DNA of 64,000 nt from Egicoccus sp035462025 (GTDB lineage: Bacteria > Actinomycetota > Nitriliruptoria > Nitriliruptorales > Nitriliruptoraceae). Shown piece after piece: positions 1 through 8,330 of this stretch (position 1 is the stretch's first letter; each line of letters begins with the position of its first letter). The stretch covers positions 3,410 through 67,409 of the forward strand of contig DATHUR010000114.1 of assembly GCA_035462025.1 (NCBI GenBank). The letters are read 5' to 3'. Under the pieces are notes generated by a model, which worked only from the letters and a program-made list of their open reading frames with translations, made no database searches and was not told the DNA's origin. Made by a program: the position numbers and the translations under genes.

Positions 1-43
1 CGAGATCATGAAGGAGATCATCGGCCGCACGCTCGGCCTGTGA
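1..43 (+). CDS. C-terminal end of an unidentified protein (partial)
   Basis: The window opens inside a reading frame that ends at TGA 41-43. The visible tail is EIMKEIIGRTLGL. Thirteen residues are too few to name a family. It is called a gene end because the frame is open from the edge, the codons have high GC3, and the next gene is on the other strand and ends at 67, so this would be a convergent pair. It could still be a chance open frame. Confidence 0.45.
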   Translation, partial: EIMKEIIGRTLGL

Positions 44-66
44 CGTCCCGTCGCGGGTGAGGCCGG

Positions 67-681
67 CTACTCCACCGACGCCGAGGCGCGGGCCCACGGT
101 GCGTGGTGCATGGCGGTGAGGTAGCGCTTGAGCCGTTCGCGCGCGGCCTCGAGGTCGGCCTGGACGCAGTGGTGCAGGATCAGCCCGTCCATGGTCGCGA
201 TCAGGAACCGGGCCAGCGCTTCCCGTTCGGTCTCGGCCGGCGCGCCGGGTACCGAGGCCATGACCGCGGACACCGTGTCGGCCAGCCGTTCGTAGTGCCA
301 GGCCGCCAGCGGCTGCAGTTCGGGATCGCGCAGGGCGTGGATGGTCAGCTCGAACTGCGCCAACTGCACGTGGGGCGTGCCCTCGACGTAGTCCCAGTAG
401 GCCTGCACGATCGACTCGAGCGCGCTGGCGAGGTTCTCGCCGTCGGCGGCGACGGCCGCCCGCAGCGCCTGGTCGATCTGGGTGTTCATCCGCTCGATGA
501 CGGCGCGCAGCAACTCGTCCTTGGAACGGAACGCGTAGTGGAAGGCGCCGAGTGCCATGTCGGCCTGGTCGGTGATGCGCCGCGTCGTCGCGGCCGGCAG
601 ACCCTCGGTGGCGAGGATGGTGAGCGTCGCGTCGATGAGCTCTTCGCGACGCTCGTCGACGCTTCGTCTGGTGCGTTGCAC
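67..681 (-). CDS. TetR/AcrR-family transcriptional regulator
   Basis: A protein of about 204 residues starting at GTG 681 (VQRTRRSVDERREEL). The frame runs further upstream, but that part is an Arg/Pro-rich translation of the promoter region and is left out. The N-terminal 55 residues form a typical TetR helix-turn-helix: DATLTILATEG, then TTRRITDQADMALGAFHYAF. The remainder is helical with no conserved enzyme motif, as expected for the ligand-binding domain. It is divergent from the P-type ATPase, with 215 bp between the two start codons, so it may control that gene and itself; this is inferred from position only. The ligand is unknown. Confidence 0.88.
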   Translation of the reverse strand: MQRTRRSVDERREELIDATLTILATEGLPAATTRRITDQADMALGAFHYAFRSKDELLRAVIERMNTQIDQALRAAVAADGENLASALESIVQAYWDYVEGTPHVQLAQFELTIHALRDPELQPLAAWHYERLADTVSAVMASVPGAPAETEREALARFLIATMDGLILHHCVQADLEAARERLKRYLTAMHHAPWARASASVE

Positions 682-896
682 GGTCAAACCGGCTCCGGAC
701 CGGACCCGCGCTGGTCTGGACGGGCCCGGCCCCCGACTGTAGCCATCGATTGCATTGGTCGGACGTCCACCGCGAAACTGCGGCCACCGCCGTCGATGAC
801 CTTGGCCCCTAGGCGCCGCCATCGCCGTCGTCCACGCTGACCGGCCGGGGGCACGCACCCCCGTCTCGCCGCCGGGCTCGTGGGAACGGCGTGCTC

Positions 897-3560
897 ATGA
901 CGACCACCCGACTGTCAGACACGTGGCACGCCCTGTCAGTGGACGAGGTCGCATCGCGGCTGGGCGCACCAACGGACGGGCTGAGTTCCGCCGAGGCCGC
1001 GTCACGACTGACCGAGCACGGCCCCAACGTGCTCGAGGAGGCCCCGCCGCCGAGCCTCCTGGCGACGCTGCTCGGCCAGTTCCGCAGCCCGCTGATCACG
1101 ATCCTGCTGCTCGCCACCGCGGTGACCCTGACGCTGGGGGAGTACCTCGACTCCATCGTGATCGCCGCGGTCTTGGCGCTCAACGCAACGATCGGCACGT
1201 TCCAGGAGCGCAAGGCCGAACAGTCCGTGCGCGCGCTGCAGCACCTCGTCGCCCCCAAAGCACGCGTGCTGCGCGACGGTCACGAGCGCGAGGTGCCGTC
1301 CGAGGAACTGGTCCCGGGCGACACCGTGCTCCTGGAGTCCGGCGCGCGGGTGCCCGCGGACGTACGTCTGGTCGCGTGCCAGTCCCTGACCGTGGACGAG
1401 TCACTGCTCACCGGTGAGTCCACGACGGTGCGCAAGCAGACGGCGTCGCTGCCGGGCGCGACGCCGCTGGCGGACCGCTCGAACCAGGTCTTCGCCGGCG
1501 CCGTGGTGGGGCGGGGACGTGGACGCGGCTTCGTGGTTGCGACCGGCGGAGCTACCGAACTCGGTGCCATCGCCGAGCAGGTGCGCACGACCGAGTCACC
1601 GCGGACACCGGTCCAGGTGCGGCTCGACCGGTTCGCTCGCCGGATCGGCGTCATCGTGGTGGTGGCCGCAGCAGCAGCCTTCGGCATCGGCCTCGTCGCG
1701 GGCAACTCGGTGGAGCAGATGTTCACCTTCGCGGTGGCGCTCGCGGTCTCGGCCGTCCCCGAGGGTCTGCCGGTCGTCTTCACCATCACCATGGCGGTCG
1801 GCGTCACACGGATGGCTCGCCGGCAGGCGATCATCCGTCGCCTGCCGGCCGTCGAGACGCTCGGGAGCACCACCGTCGTCTGCTCGGACAAGACCGGCAC
1901 GCTGACCCGCAACGAGATGACAGTCGCGGAGGTGTGGACCGTGGGCGGCCGGTACGTGGCCCATGGGGCCGTGGGCGGCGACAACCTGCTGGGTGCCGAG
2001 GACGCGGCACAGCACCGCGAACTGTTCCTGACGCTGATGACCGGGGTGTTGGCCAGCGAAGCTGACGCCTACGAGGTCGACGGCCACCTCGAGGCGACGG
2101 GGGATCCGACCGAGACCGGTCTCGTACGAGTGGCGGCCTCCGTCGGACTCGAGCCATGGCGTGTGCGGGCGGAGCACCCCGTCAGCCATCGTCAGCCGTT
2201 CGAGTCCGAGCGCAGGTATGCGGCGGTGCAGTGTCGTCTCGGTGACGCCGAAGCCGTACTCCTGCAGGGCGCGCCTGAACGCGTTCTCGACCTGTGTGAG
2301 CATGAGATGGTCGACGGACGCCCCCGACCGCTGGACCGTGAACGAGTGGTGCGCGCGGTCGAGGACCTGGCCTCACGCGGGCGCCGCGTGCTGGCCTTCG
2401 CGTTCCGTTCTGTCCCTACGGGACATCGCGGTCTCGACGAGTCCGAAGCACCCCATGGACTGGTGTTCCTCGGTCTGCAGGGCATGGTCGACCCACCTCG
2501 CGAGGGCGTGGCCGACGCGGTCGCCCACCTCCACCGGGCCGGTCTGCGGGTGGTCATGGTGACCGGGGATCACGCCGTCACGGCCACAGCGATCGCTGGC
2601 GAACTCGGGCTCGGTGCCGGCGAGACGATGACGGGTCGTGAACTCGACGAGATCGACGACGACACCCTCCGCGCCCGTCTGTCCGACACGTCCGTCTTCG
2701 CCAGGGTCGCGCCCGAACAGAAGCTGCGGATCGTCGAGGCACTGCGGGCTGACGGGCAGGTCGTCGCGGTCACCGGCGACGGCGTGAACGACGCCCCCGC
2801 CCTGCTGGCTGCCGACATTGGGATCGCCATGGGTCGTGATGGCACTGACGTGGCCCGCGAAGCCGCGGACATGGTGCTGGCGGATGACAACTTCGTCACG
2901 ATCCGCGCCGCCGTCGAAGAAGGCCGGATCACCTTCGACAACCTGCGCAAGGCGACCTTCTTCCTCATCTCGACCGGGGCGGCCGAGATCGTCATGCTTC
3001 TCATCGGCCTGGCCCTCGACTGGCCGCTGATCCTGCTACCCGCACAACTGCTGTGGCTCAACCTCGTCACCAACGGCGTGCAGGATGTCGCCCTCGCCTT
3101 CGAACCGGCTGAGCCCGGCGTGCTCGAGCGCCCACCTCGCGACCCCGGCGAGGGGCTCGTGTCGCGGCTGCTGTGGACACGGACGGCGATCGTCGCCATC
3201 GTCATGGGGTTGGGCACCCTGGCGGTGTTCCGCTGGAGCCTCGCCGCGTTCGGGTCGGTCGAAACCGCCCGGACCGCCGCCATGACCACCATGGTGCTCT
3301 TCCAGGCCGTCCATGTGGGCAACGCTCGCCGCGAACGGCGTTCCGCCTTCAGCACGCCGCCGTGGACGAATCGGTTCCTGCTCGGCTCGGTGGTGGTCGC
3401 CCTGGGCATCCACGCCGCAGCCCTGTACCTGCCTCCCACCCAGTGGCTGCTGCGGGTCCAGCCGCTGCCGCTCCGGATCTGGCTCGTGGGGGCTGCCACG
3501 TCGCTCTCGGTGCTCGTCGCCGTCGAGATCCACAAGGCGCTGGCCGCCCGCCGCAGGTAG
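897..3560 (+). CDS. P2A-type cation-transporting P-type ATPase
   Basis: A membrane ATPase of about 887 residues with all P-type hallmarks: N-terminal cation-ATPase domain, TGES actuator motif, PEGLP in the fourth membrane helix, phosphorylation motif DKTGTLT (Asp near residue 331), TGDGVNDAP hinge and six C-terminal helices. PEGLP and overall length place it with the Ca2+-type P2A pumps. The sixth-helix motif reads NLVTNG, where SERCA-type Ca2+ pumps have NLVTDG, so one classical Ca2+ ligand is Asn and the transported ion cannot be fixed. ATG 897 is preferred; an in-frame GTG lies six bases upstream at 891. The TetR gene is divergent. A hairpin follows the stop codon. Confidence 0.93.
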   Translation: MTTTRLSDTWHALSVDEVASRLGAPTDGLSSAEAASRLTEHGPNVLEEAPPPSLLATLLGQFRSPLITILLLATAVTLTLGEYLDSIVIAAVLALNATIGTFQERKAEQSVRALQHLVAPKARVLRDGHEREVPSEELVPGDTVLLESGARVPADVRLVACQSLTVDESLLTGESTTVRKQTASLPGATPLADRSNQVFAGAVVGRGRGRGFVVATGGATELGAIAEQVRTTESPRTPVQVRLDRFARRIGVIVVVAAAAAFGIGLVAGNSVEQMFTFAVALAVSAVPEGLPVVFTITMAVGVTRMARRQAIIRRLPAVETLGSTTVVCSDKTGTLTRNEMTVAEVWTVGGRYVAHGAVGGDNLLGAEDAAQHRELFLTLMTGVLASEADAYEVDGHLEATGDPTETGLVRVAASVGLEPWRVRAEHPVSHRQPFESERRYAAVQCRLGDAEAVLLQGAPERVLDLCEHEMVDGRPRPLDRERVVRAVEDLASRGRRVLAFAFRSVPTGHRGLDESEAPHGLVFLGLQGMVDPPREGVADAVAHLHRAGLRVVMVTGDHAVTATAIAGELGLGAGETMTGRELDEIDDDTLRARLSDTSVFARVAPEQKLRIVEALRADGQVVAVTGDGVNDAPALLAADIGIAMGRDGTDVAREAADMVLADDNFVTIRAAVEEGRITFDNLRKATFFLISTGAAEIVMLLIGLALDWPLILLPAQLLWLNLVTNGVQDVALAFEPAEPGVLERPPRDPGEGLVSRLLWTRTAIVAIVMGLGTLAVFRWSLAAFGSVETARTAAMTTMVLFQAVHVGNARRERRSAFSTPPWTNRFLLGSVVVALGIHAAALYLPPTQWLLRVQPLPLRIWLVGAATSLSVLVAVEIHKALAARRR

Positions 3561-3576
3561 GCAGACGAGGTGCGAC

Positions 3577-3618
3577 GTCCGCCGGTGCCTCCGGACCGGT
3601 ATCGCTACCGGGGCGGAC
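3577..3618 (+). terminator. Hairpin after the P-type ATPase
   Basis: GTCCGCC (3577-3583) pairs with GGCGGAC (3612-3618), and inside it CCGGT (3596-3600) pairs with ACCGG (3607-3611), leaving a 12-base bulge on the left arm. It starts 17 bases after the ATPase stop. There is no T-run, as is common for high-GC actinobacterial terminators, so termination is inferred. The rest of 3619-3817 holds nothing I recognise. Confidence 0.35.
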
Positions 3619-3817
3619 ACTGGGGACGGTGGCTGCTTCGCAGTCTTGTTGCCGGGGGCTCGTCTCCGAGCGGCCGGCCCCGTCCACATGCACTCTCACG
3701 GACGTCGCACCCATGAGTGTCCCCTTGCGGGGTGGAGCCCAGTAGGGCACAAGGTCCCGAGCCGGAAGTCGCCACGAGCGGGCGAGGGAAGCGAGTTGTC
3801 GGTCGGATCGGGATCGG

Positions 3818-3888
3818 AGCGGGTGAGGGGAATCGAACCCCCGTCACCAGCTTGGGAAGCTGGGGCTCTACCATTGAGCTACACCCGC
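3818..3888 (-). tRNA. tRNA-Gly (anticodon CCC)
   Basis: Read on the minus strand this is a 71-base cloverleaf. The acceptor stem GCGGGTG (from 3888) pairs with CACCCGC (3825-3819). The D-arm contains TAGCTCAATGGTAGAG. The anticodon stem-loop is CCAGC-TTCCCAA-GCTGG with anticodon CCC, and the T-arm contains GGTTCGATTCC. The discriminator base is T, as in bacterial tRNA-Gly. The 3' CCA is not encoded (CCG follows). The 160 bases between its 5' end and dcd hold only a likely dcd promoter. Confidence 0.95.
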
Positions 3889-4048
3889 GAGGCGTGCGGA
3901 AGGTACTGCCCGGACCGTGGCGGTGGCAACGCGACGGCGGCGGTCCGCCGCCCGAGCGACGGCCTTGACGGCGTTCGCACTCACTCGGATCGGTGTCGCT
4001 CCCGGCGCGTAGGCTCGTCGGTCACTGGAGCGCTACGGGAGCCCGCCC

Positions 4049-4639
4049 ATGATCCTGTCCGACCGTGACCTGCGTGCTGCCATGGAGACTGGCCGGTTGC
4101 GCATCGAGCCGCTCGGTGAGAACGCGATCCAGCCGTCCAGCATCGATCTGCGGATCGGATCCGAGTTCCGCGTCTTCGCCAACAACCGCTATCCGTACAT
4201 CGACGTGCGCAAGCCGATGGACGACCTGACGGAGCTGGTGACCGTCGACGACCCTGACGAGCCGTTCATCCTGCACCCCGGCGAGTTCGTGCTCGGCACG
4301 ACGCTCGAGACGGTCACCATCCCCGACGACATGGTCGCCCGGCTCGAAGGCAAGTCGTCGCTGGCCCGTCTCGGCCTGCTCATTCATTCAACAGCGGGCT
4401 TCGTCGATGCGGGTTGGAGTGGGCACCTGACCCTCGAGTTGTCCAACGTGGCCAACCTGCCGATCACGCTGTATCCCGGGATGAAGATCGGCCAGTTGGC
4501 GTTCTTCCCGCTCACCTCGCCCGCCGAGCACCCCTACGGGTCGTCCGAGATCGGTAGCAAGTACCAGGGACAGCGCGGGCCGACCCCGAGCCGCTACTTC
4601 GAGAATTTCGGCCGAGAACCGGACGACCAGGGTGACTAG
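4049..4639 (+). CDS. dcd: dCTP deaminase
   Basis: A cytosolic enzyme of 196 residues starting at ATG 4049 (MILSDRDLRAAMETG). It deaminates dCTP to dUTP for thymidylate synthesis. Family signatures in order are QPSSIDLRIGS, GKSSLARLGL, HSTAGFVDAGWSGH and the catalytic Glu in LTLELSN, ending with GQRGPTPSRYF. Length matches the family. Actinobacterial members such as the M. tuberculosis enzyme also hydrolyse dUTP; whether this one does cannot be read from the sequence. A TAGGCT box about 35 bases upstream of the start could be its -10 element. It is a single-gene unit behind the tRNA. Confidence 0.95.
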   Translation: MILSDRDLRAAMETGRLRIEPLGENAIQPSSIDLRIGSEFRVFANNRYPYIDVRKPMDDLTELVTVDDPDEPFILHPGEFVLGTTLETVTIPDDMVARLEGKSSLARLGLLIHSTAGFVDAGWSGHLTLELSNVANLPITLYPGMKIGQLAFFPLTSPAEHPYGSSEIGSKYQGQRGPTPSRYFENFGREPDDQGD

Positions 4640-4661
4640 TGACATCAGGCCACCGGTGGGG

Positions 4662-4835
4662 TAGCGTTGGCCCACGGGGTAGGACCTATGTCCCGGGTTC
4701 CTTCTCCCGTCGTTTCACGCGACTCGGACCGCGACTTCATCGTCGCCCCGGTCGTCGGACGTCCCCTCCGGCCACCGTGGACATCCCTGTCACCGGGTCG
4801 ATCCGGCCCCCCGGCGCTCTCCACGCCGGGGGGCC
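4662..4835 (+). ncRNA. Candidate structured small RNA ending in a GC hairpin
   Basis: The 286-base gap between dcd and the EamA gene has no convincing reading frame but does have transcript-like structure. A -10-like TAGCGT stands at 4662-4667. After it come short hairpins GGAC-CTAT-GTCC, CGGG-N8-CCCG, GCGAC-TTCATC-GTCGC and GACA-TCCC-TGTC, then a perfect 12-bp terminator-like stem at 4805-4835. CCACGG near the predicted 5' end could pair with CCGTGG just before the last two hairpins. I do not recognise 6S, SRP, tmRNA, RNase P or 6C RNA in it. It might instead be a long dcd 3' UTR or an EamA leader. Confidence 0.35.
4805..4835 (+). terminator. Perfect 12-bp GC hairpin
   Basis: Left arm GGCCCCCCGGCG (4805-4816), 7-base loop CTCTCCA, right arm CGCCGGGGGGCC (4824-4835), followed by TCTCGTTG. 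The stem is perfect and very stable, with a weak T-containing tail. It would end the dcd transcript or the candidate small RNA ahead of the EamA gene. Confidence 0.55.
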
Positions 4836-4925
4836 TCTCGTTGCCGCTGCACGGTGCGTTGCCACCAGCCGCGGGACAGGCGTTAGCGTTCGCCCGTCCC
4901 GCCATCACTCCCGGACGGCATCGCC

Positions 4926-5879
4926 TTGTCGCACACACCCGCGCGCCGCGCATTTCCGGCGATCGTCTTCGTCGCACTCGCGGCTGCGTTGTGGGGCACC
5001 GACGCGCTGTTCCGTCGCGGCCTGGCGCTCGACCTCGACGCCAGCGTCGTGGTCTTCTACGAGCACGTGCTGCTGACGCTGGCCTGCGTGCCACTGCTCG
5101 CCCGCGTGCCGTGGCGCCGGGTCCGCTGGTCATCGCGGGTCGTCGCCTCCCTGGTGTTGATCGGGGTCGGCGCGTCGGCGACGGCGACGTTTCTGTTCAC
5201 GCTCGCCTTCCGCTACGGCGATCCGACCACCCCGCTGTTGCTGCAGAAACTGCAACCGCTGGTCGCCATCGGCGCGGCATGGCTGGTGCTCGGCGAACGC
5301 CCGAAGGTCCGACTGGGCGGGTTCGCCGCCATCGGCATCCTCGGCGCCTACCTGATCGCGATGCCCGATCCGACCTCGGTCAGCGTGGCTCGGCTGGCGC
5401 CCGCGCTGCTGGCCGTCGGCGCAGCCACGCTGTGGGGGCTCGGCACCGTCCTCGGCCGTGGCGTGGCGACCACCTTCGCCGCCGGCGAGTTGACCGCCCT
5501 GCGGTTCACCATCGGACTGCCGGCAAGCGCGCTGATCGTGCTGGTCGACACGGGTCCGGTCGGCTTCACCAGCCTGTCGGCGGACGACCTGCCGGCCCTG
5601 GCGGCGCTGGCCGCCATCCCCGGGCTGCTCGCCCTGTGGCTGTACTACCGCGGCCTGGCGGGCACGCCGGCGTCCGCCGCGACGCTGGCCGAACTCGCCT
5701 TCCCGCTCAGCGCGATCCTGATCAACCGCATCGCCTTCGGCGACACGCTGACCGCGACCCAGTGGGTCGGGATCACGCTGCTGGCCGGGACGCTGGTCGC
5801 GATCAGCCGGCTGTCGCAGCGTGGTTACGAGCACGTCGGCGTCGAGGCCGAGCGCCCGGAGCCGGCGCTAACGGCCTGA
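4926..5879 (+). CDS. EamA/DMT-family transporter
   Basis: An inner-membrane protein of 317 residues made of two EamA repeats, about ten hydrophobic helices in all, starting AFPAIVFVALAAALWGTDALF. The first repeat includes GDPTTPLLLQKLQPL and WLVLGERP; the second ends with AFGDTLTATQWVGITLLAGTLV. This is the drug/metabolite exporter fold. The substrate is unknown. The start TTG 4926 (MSHTPARRA) gives the first helix its normal length. A TTAGCGTT box about 40 bases upstream may be the promoter. The C-terminus ends 10 bases before the convergent DUF2207 gene. Confidence 0.88.
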   Translation: MSHTPARRAFPAIVFVALAAALWGTDALFRRGLALDLDASVVVFYEHVLLTLACVPLLARVPWRRVRWSSRVVASLVLIGVGASATATFLFTLAFRYGDPTTPLLLQKLQPLVAIGAAWLVLGERPKVRLGGFAAIGILGAYLIAMPDPTSVSVARLAPALLAVGAATLWGLGTVLGRGVATTFAAGELTALRFTIGLPASALIVLVDTGPVGFTSLSADDLPALAALAAIPGLLALWLYYRGLAGTPASAATLAELAFPLSAILINRIAFGDTLTATQWVGITLLAGTLVAISRLSQRGYEHVGVEAERPEPALTA

Positions 5880-5888
5880 CCGCGGCGC

Positions 5889-7754
5889 TCACCACGAGCC
5901 GCCGCCACCGCCCCCACCGCCGGACCCGGCGCCGCCCCCGCCGAAGCTGCCGCCACTGCCGGACGACGACGGCGAGGTGGTCGAACTCGAGTACGACGTG
6001 CGAACGGCGCTGTAGCCGGCCCCGTAGGCCCACCACGGGTACGCCCCCGACGTCGGGACGGCGCCCTGCTGGGCCAGTTCGGTCAGCACCGGCTCGAACC
6101 GCAGGTACCACGACTCGGCCAGTCCCAACGCCATCGCGTAGGGCAGCAGCGACAGGGCCGGGTGATGCTGGTCGTAGTGCTCACGCCCTGCCGCGAACTC
6201 GAGACGGTCGGCATGCACCTGCTCGAGGAACTCGCGGAAGGCGCGGGTGCGGGCGATCACGTCGCGACCCTCGGAGGTCAGCGGGAGCCGTTGTGGCCGC
6301 CAGACGAACGAGAGCACGATCCAGCTCACGCCGAGGCAGACCCAGATCACGATCGCGACGACGATCGACAACTGCAGCAGCCCCGCGCCTGCGCCACCGA
6401 TCACGGCCCCGAGCAGCAGGCACAACGCGATCCAGGCGGCGAAGGCCCCGCCGCGCAACCAGCCGGCCCCGCTGTGGGTCAGAGGGCTGTCCCGGCCGAG
6501 CAACCAGCCGCCGTGCGACTCGAGGGCGGCGCCCGCGGCCGACGCCCGCTTCGTGGTCTCGGCGTCGTAGGTGCCGTCGAACTCGATCTTCCCCTCCGAG
6601 CCCAGCAGGAGTTGCAGGAAGCTCGCCTCCCACGGCCGGGCGGGCTCGCCGCGCAGTGCGCCGGCGGGAGCCGGCGTGACGGTGATCCGCGGCTTGCCCT
6701 CCGCGGTCTCGGTCGTCGCCGTCTGCACGATGCCCCGCAACTCCAGATCGAGCACGGTGGCGAGCACGACCTCGTTGCCGACGCTGCGCTGCAACAGCGC
6801 CGCGGTCTCGAGCGGGCGGGCGTTGTCGGGTGGTTCGAGTTCGGCGGTCGGTGCCACCCGGTCATGCAGCGCGGGGTCGGTGACACGGTCGCGATACACC
6901 AGCCGGGCGCGCAGCGCCTCGAGCAGCAGGGCCGGCGCGGCCACCAGCAACAACAGCAGCAGCGCGGCCGGGACCTCGGGCAGTGGGGGCTCGTCGTCGG
7001 GCTGGGCGGCCTCGCCCAGCGTGTCGAGTTCCTCGACGTCGAACGTGGGGAACGTGACGTCGAACACCTCGGCCGGCACTTCGATCAGCACGGTCGCCGT
7101 CGTCCACGGCGCGAGCGCGGGAATCGACTGCTGCACGGTCGTGCCGTCGACGCTCGCCTCGGGGCACGGTGTCGTCTCGCCGCTCGAACCCATCACGCAC
7201 TGGACGCGGGTCGGCTCGCCCGGCAGGTCGGCGACGAACCGGGTCTCGGCCACCGTGGTCTGCCACTCGGCCCCTGGCACGTCGATGCGCACCTGCACCA
7301 TGTCGGGCCGCGCGGACGGGCGGAACAGCAGGCCGTCCATGAGGTAGGCGATCCGGTAGTGCTGCGGGCCTGGCTCGAGGACGATGTCCGCGTTGCCGAT
7401 CTTGACCTGCTGACGGCTGCCGTTGTCCTCGACGGTGTAGTCCCACGGCTGGTCCGGCGTCCCACGGTCGACCCCGAGCACCTCATAGGTGACCGGCGCG
7501 GTCATGCCGACGGTGTCGAGGTCGCGGAAGATGCCGCGCCGCTCCTCGCGGAAGGTGACGTCGATCGACTCGACGACCTCGAGGCGCCCATCAACGGTGA
7601 CGGTGACGTCCTGGGCGAACCCGTCGATCACGAATGCGTCATCGGGGGTCGGTTCGAACTCGCTCAGCCGCGGCGCCCGTGCGGCCGCGATGACCAGCGC
7701 CACCGTCACGGCCGCGACGACGCCGGTGACGATCAGCCGCGAGCTGGTCTTCAT
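5889..7754 (-). CDS. DUF2207 membrane protein with Gly-rich C-terminus
   Basis: A membrane protein of 621 residues starting at ATG 7754 (MKTSSRLIVTGVV). An N-terminal helix or signal is followed by an extracytoplasmic DUF2207 domain of about 220 residues (VDGRLEVVESIDVTFREERRG is part of its signature; RGIFRDLDT follows). After that come a membrane helix near PEVPAALLLLLL, a cytoplasmic segment, two more helices (AFAAWIALCLLLG; IVVAIVIWVCLG) and a tail ending in a run of Gly then SW, typical of YciQ-like proteins. The function of this family is unknown. The start overlaps the lemA stop by 4 bp (ATGA); LemA and DUF2207 genes are often neighbours, suggesting one envelope process. Confidence 0.9.
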   Translation of the reverse strand: MKTSSRLIVTGVVAAVTVALVIAAARAPRLSEFEPTPDDAFVIDGFAQDVTVTVDGRLEVVESIDVTFREERRGIFRDLDTVGMTAPVTYEVLGVDRGTPDQPWDYTVEDNGSRQQVKIGNADIVLEPGPQHYRIAYLMDGLLFRPSARPDMVQVRIDVPGAEWQTTVAETRFVADLPGEPTRVQCVMGSSGETTPCPEASVDGTTVQQSIPALAPWTTATVLIEVPAEVFDVTFPTFDVEELDTLGEAAQPDDEPPLPEVPAALLLLLLVAAPALLLEALRARLVYRDRVTDPALHDRVAPTAELEPPDNARPLETAALLQRSVGNEVVLATVLDLELRGIVQTATTETAEGKPRITVTPAPAGALRGEPARPWEASFLQLLLGSEGKIEFDGTYDAETTKRASAAGAALESHGGWLLGRDSPLTHSGAGWLRGGAFAAWIALCLLLGAVIGGAGAGLLQLSIVVAIVIWVCLGVSWIVLSFVWRPQRLPLTSEGRDVIARTRAFREFLEQVHADRLEFAAGREHYDQHHPALSLLPYAMALGLAESWYLRFEPVLTELAQQGAVPTSGAYPWWAYGAGYSAVRTSYSSSTTSPSSSGSGGSFGGGGAGSGGGGGGGGSW

Positions 7755-8329
7755 GAGCGCGCCCCCGGTTCGCTGAGGCTGGCCGACGGGACGGACCGGG
7801 CGTGCTCGTCCGCGACGAAGGTCGGACGGCGCTCGAACCCGAACAGGCCGGCGATGACGACCGACGGGAACGTGCCGAGCAGTTCGTGGTAGCGCGCCAC
7901 GCGGTGCGCGGCGAAGTCCCGCGCGAACGCGAGCCGGTCCTCGGTCGCCGCCAACTCCGTCTGCAGGTCGGCGAACACCGCGTCGGCCCGCAACTGCGGG
8001 TAGTCCTCGGCCACCAGCAGCAATCGGGCCAGCGCGTCGGTCAGGGCGTCCTCGGCGGCGCGGCGTTCCTCGGGAGGGTGGGGCCCCAGCGCGGCGGCAC
8101 GGACGCGGATGACCTCGTCGAGCAGGTCGGACTCGTGGGCCGCATAGCCGCGCACGACCGCGACGAGTGACGGCACGAGGTCGTGGCGGCGCTGCAGGTC
8201 GGTCGCGACCTGGGCCCAGGCCTCGTCGACCCGGACCCGGGCGCGCACCAGCCGGTTGTAGAGCCACACGACGACCAGGAGCAGGACCGCCGCCGCGGCG
8301 GCGATCGCCACGATCCCGGGCGTCGTCAC
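7751..8329 (-). CDS. LemA-family protein
   Basis: A protein of 192 residues with an N-terminal membrane anchor (IVAIAAAAAVLLLVVVWLYN) and a long helical LemA domain: AWAQVATDLQRRHDLVPSLV near residues 38-57 and later FARDFAAHRVARYHELLGTFP, which is the family signature. LemA proteins are membrane-anchored four-helix bundles of uncertain role. It is the middle gene of a minus-strand operon: it starts one base after the stop of the EtfD-like gene and overlaps the DUF2207 gene by 4 bp. Confidence 0.92.
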   Translation of the reverse strand: MTTPGIVAIAAAAAVLLLVVVWLYNRLVRARVRVDEAWAQVATDLQRRHDLVPSLVAVVRGYAAHESDLLDEVIRVRAAALGPHPPEERRAAEDALTDALARLLLVAEDYPQLRADAVFADLQTELAATEDRLAFARDFAAHRVARYHELLGTFPSVVIAGLFGFERRPTFVADEHARSVPSASLSEPGARS

Positions 8330-8330
8330 G

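Noticed and set aside
3605..3874. Minus-strand frame of 89 codons starting MVEPQLPK
   Set aside because: Its first residues are the translation of the tRNA-Gly gene. This is a well-known false protein; the rest has no coding character.
4667..6679. Plus-strand frame of 670 codons across 4.7-6.7 kb
   Set aside because: It is out of frame with the EamA gene and antisense to the DUF2207 gene. Its product is Arg/Pro/Gly-rich without motifs, a typical high-GC shadow.
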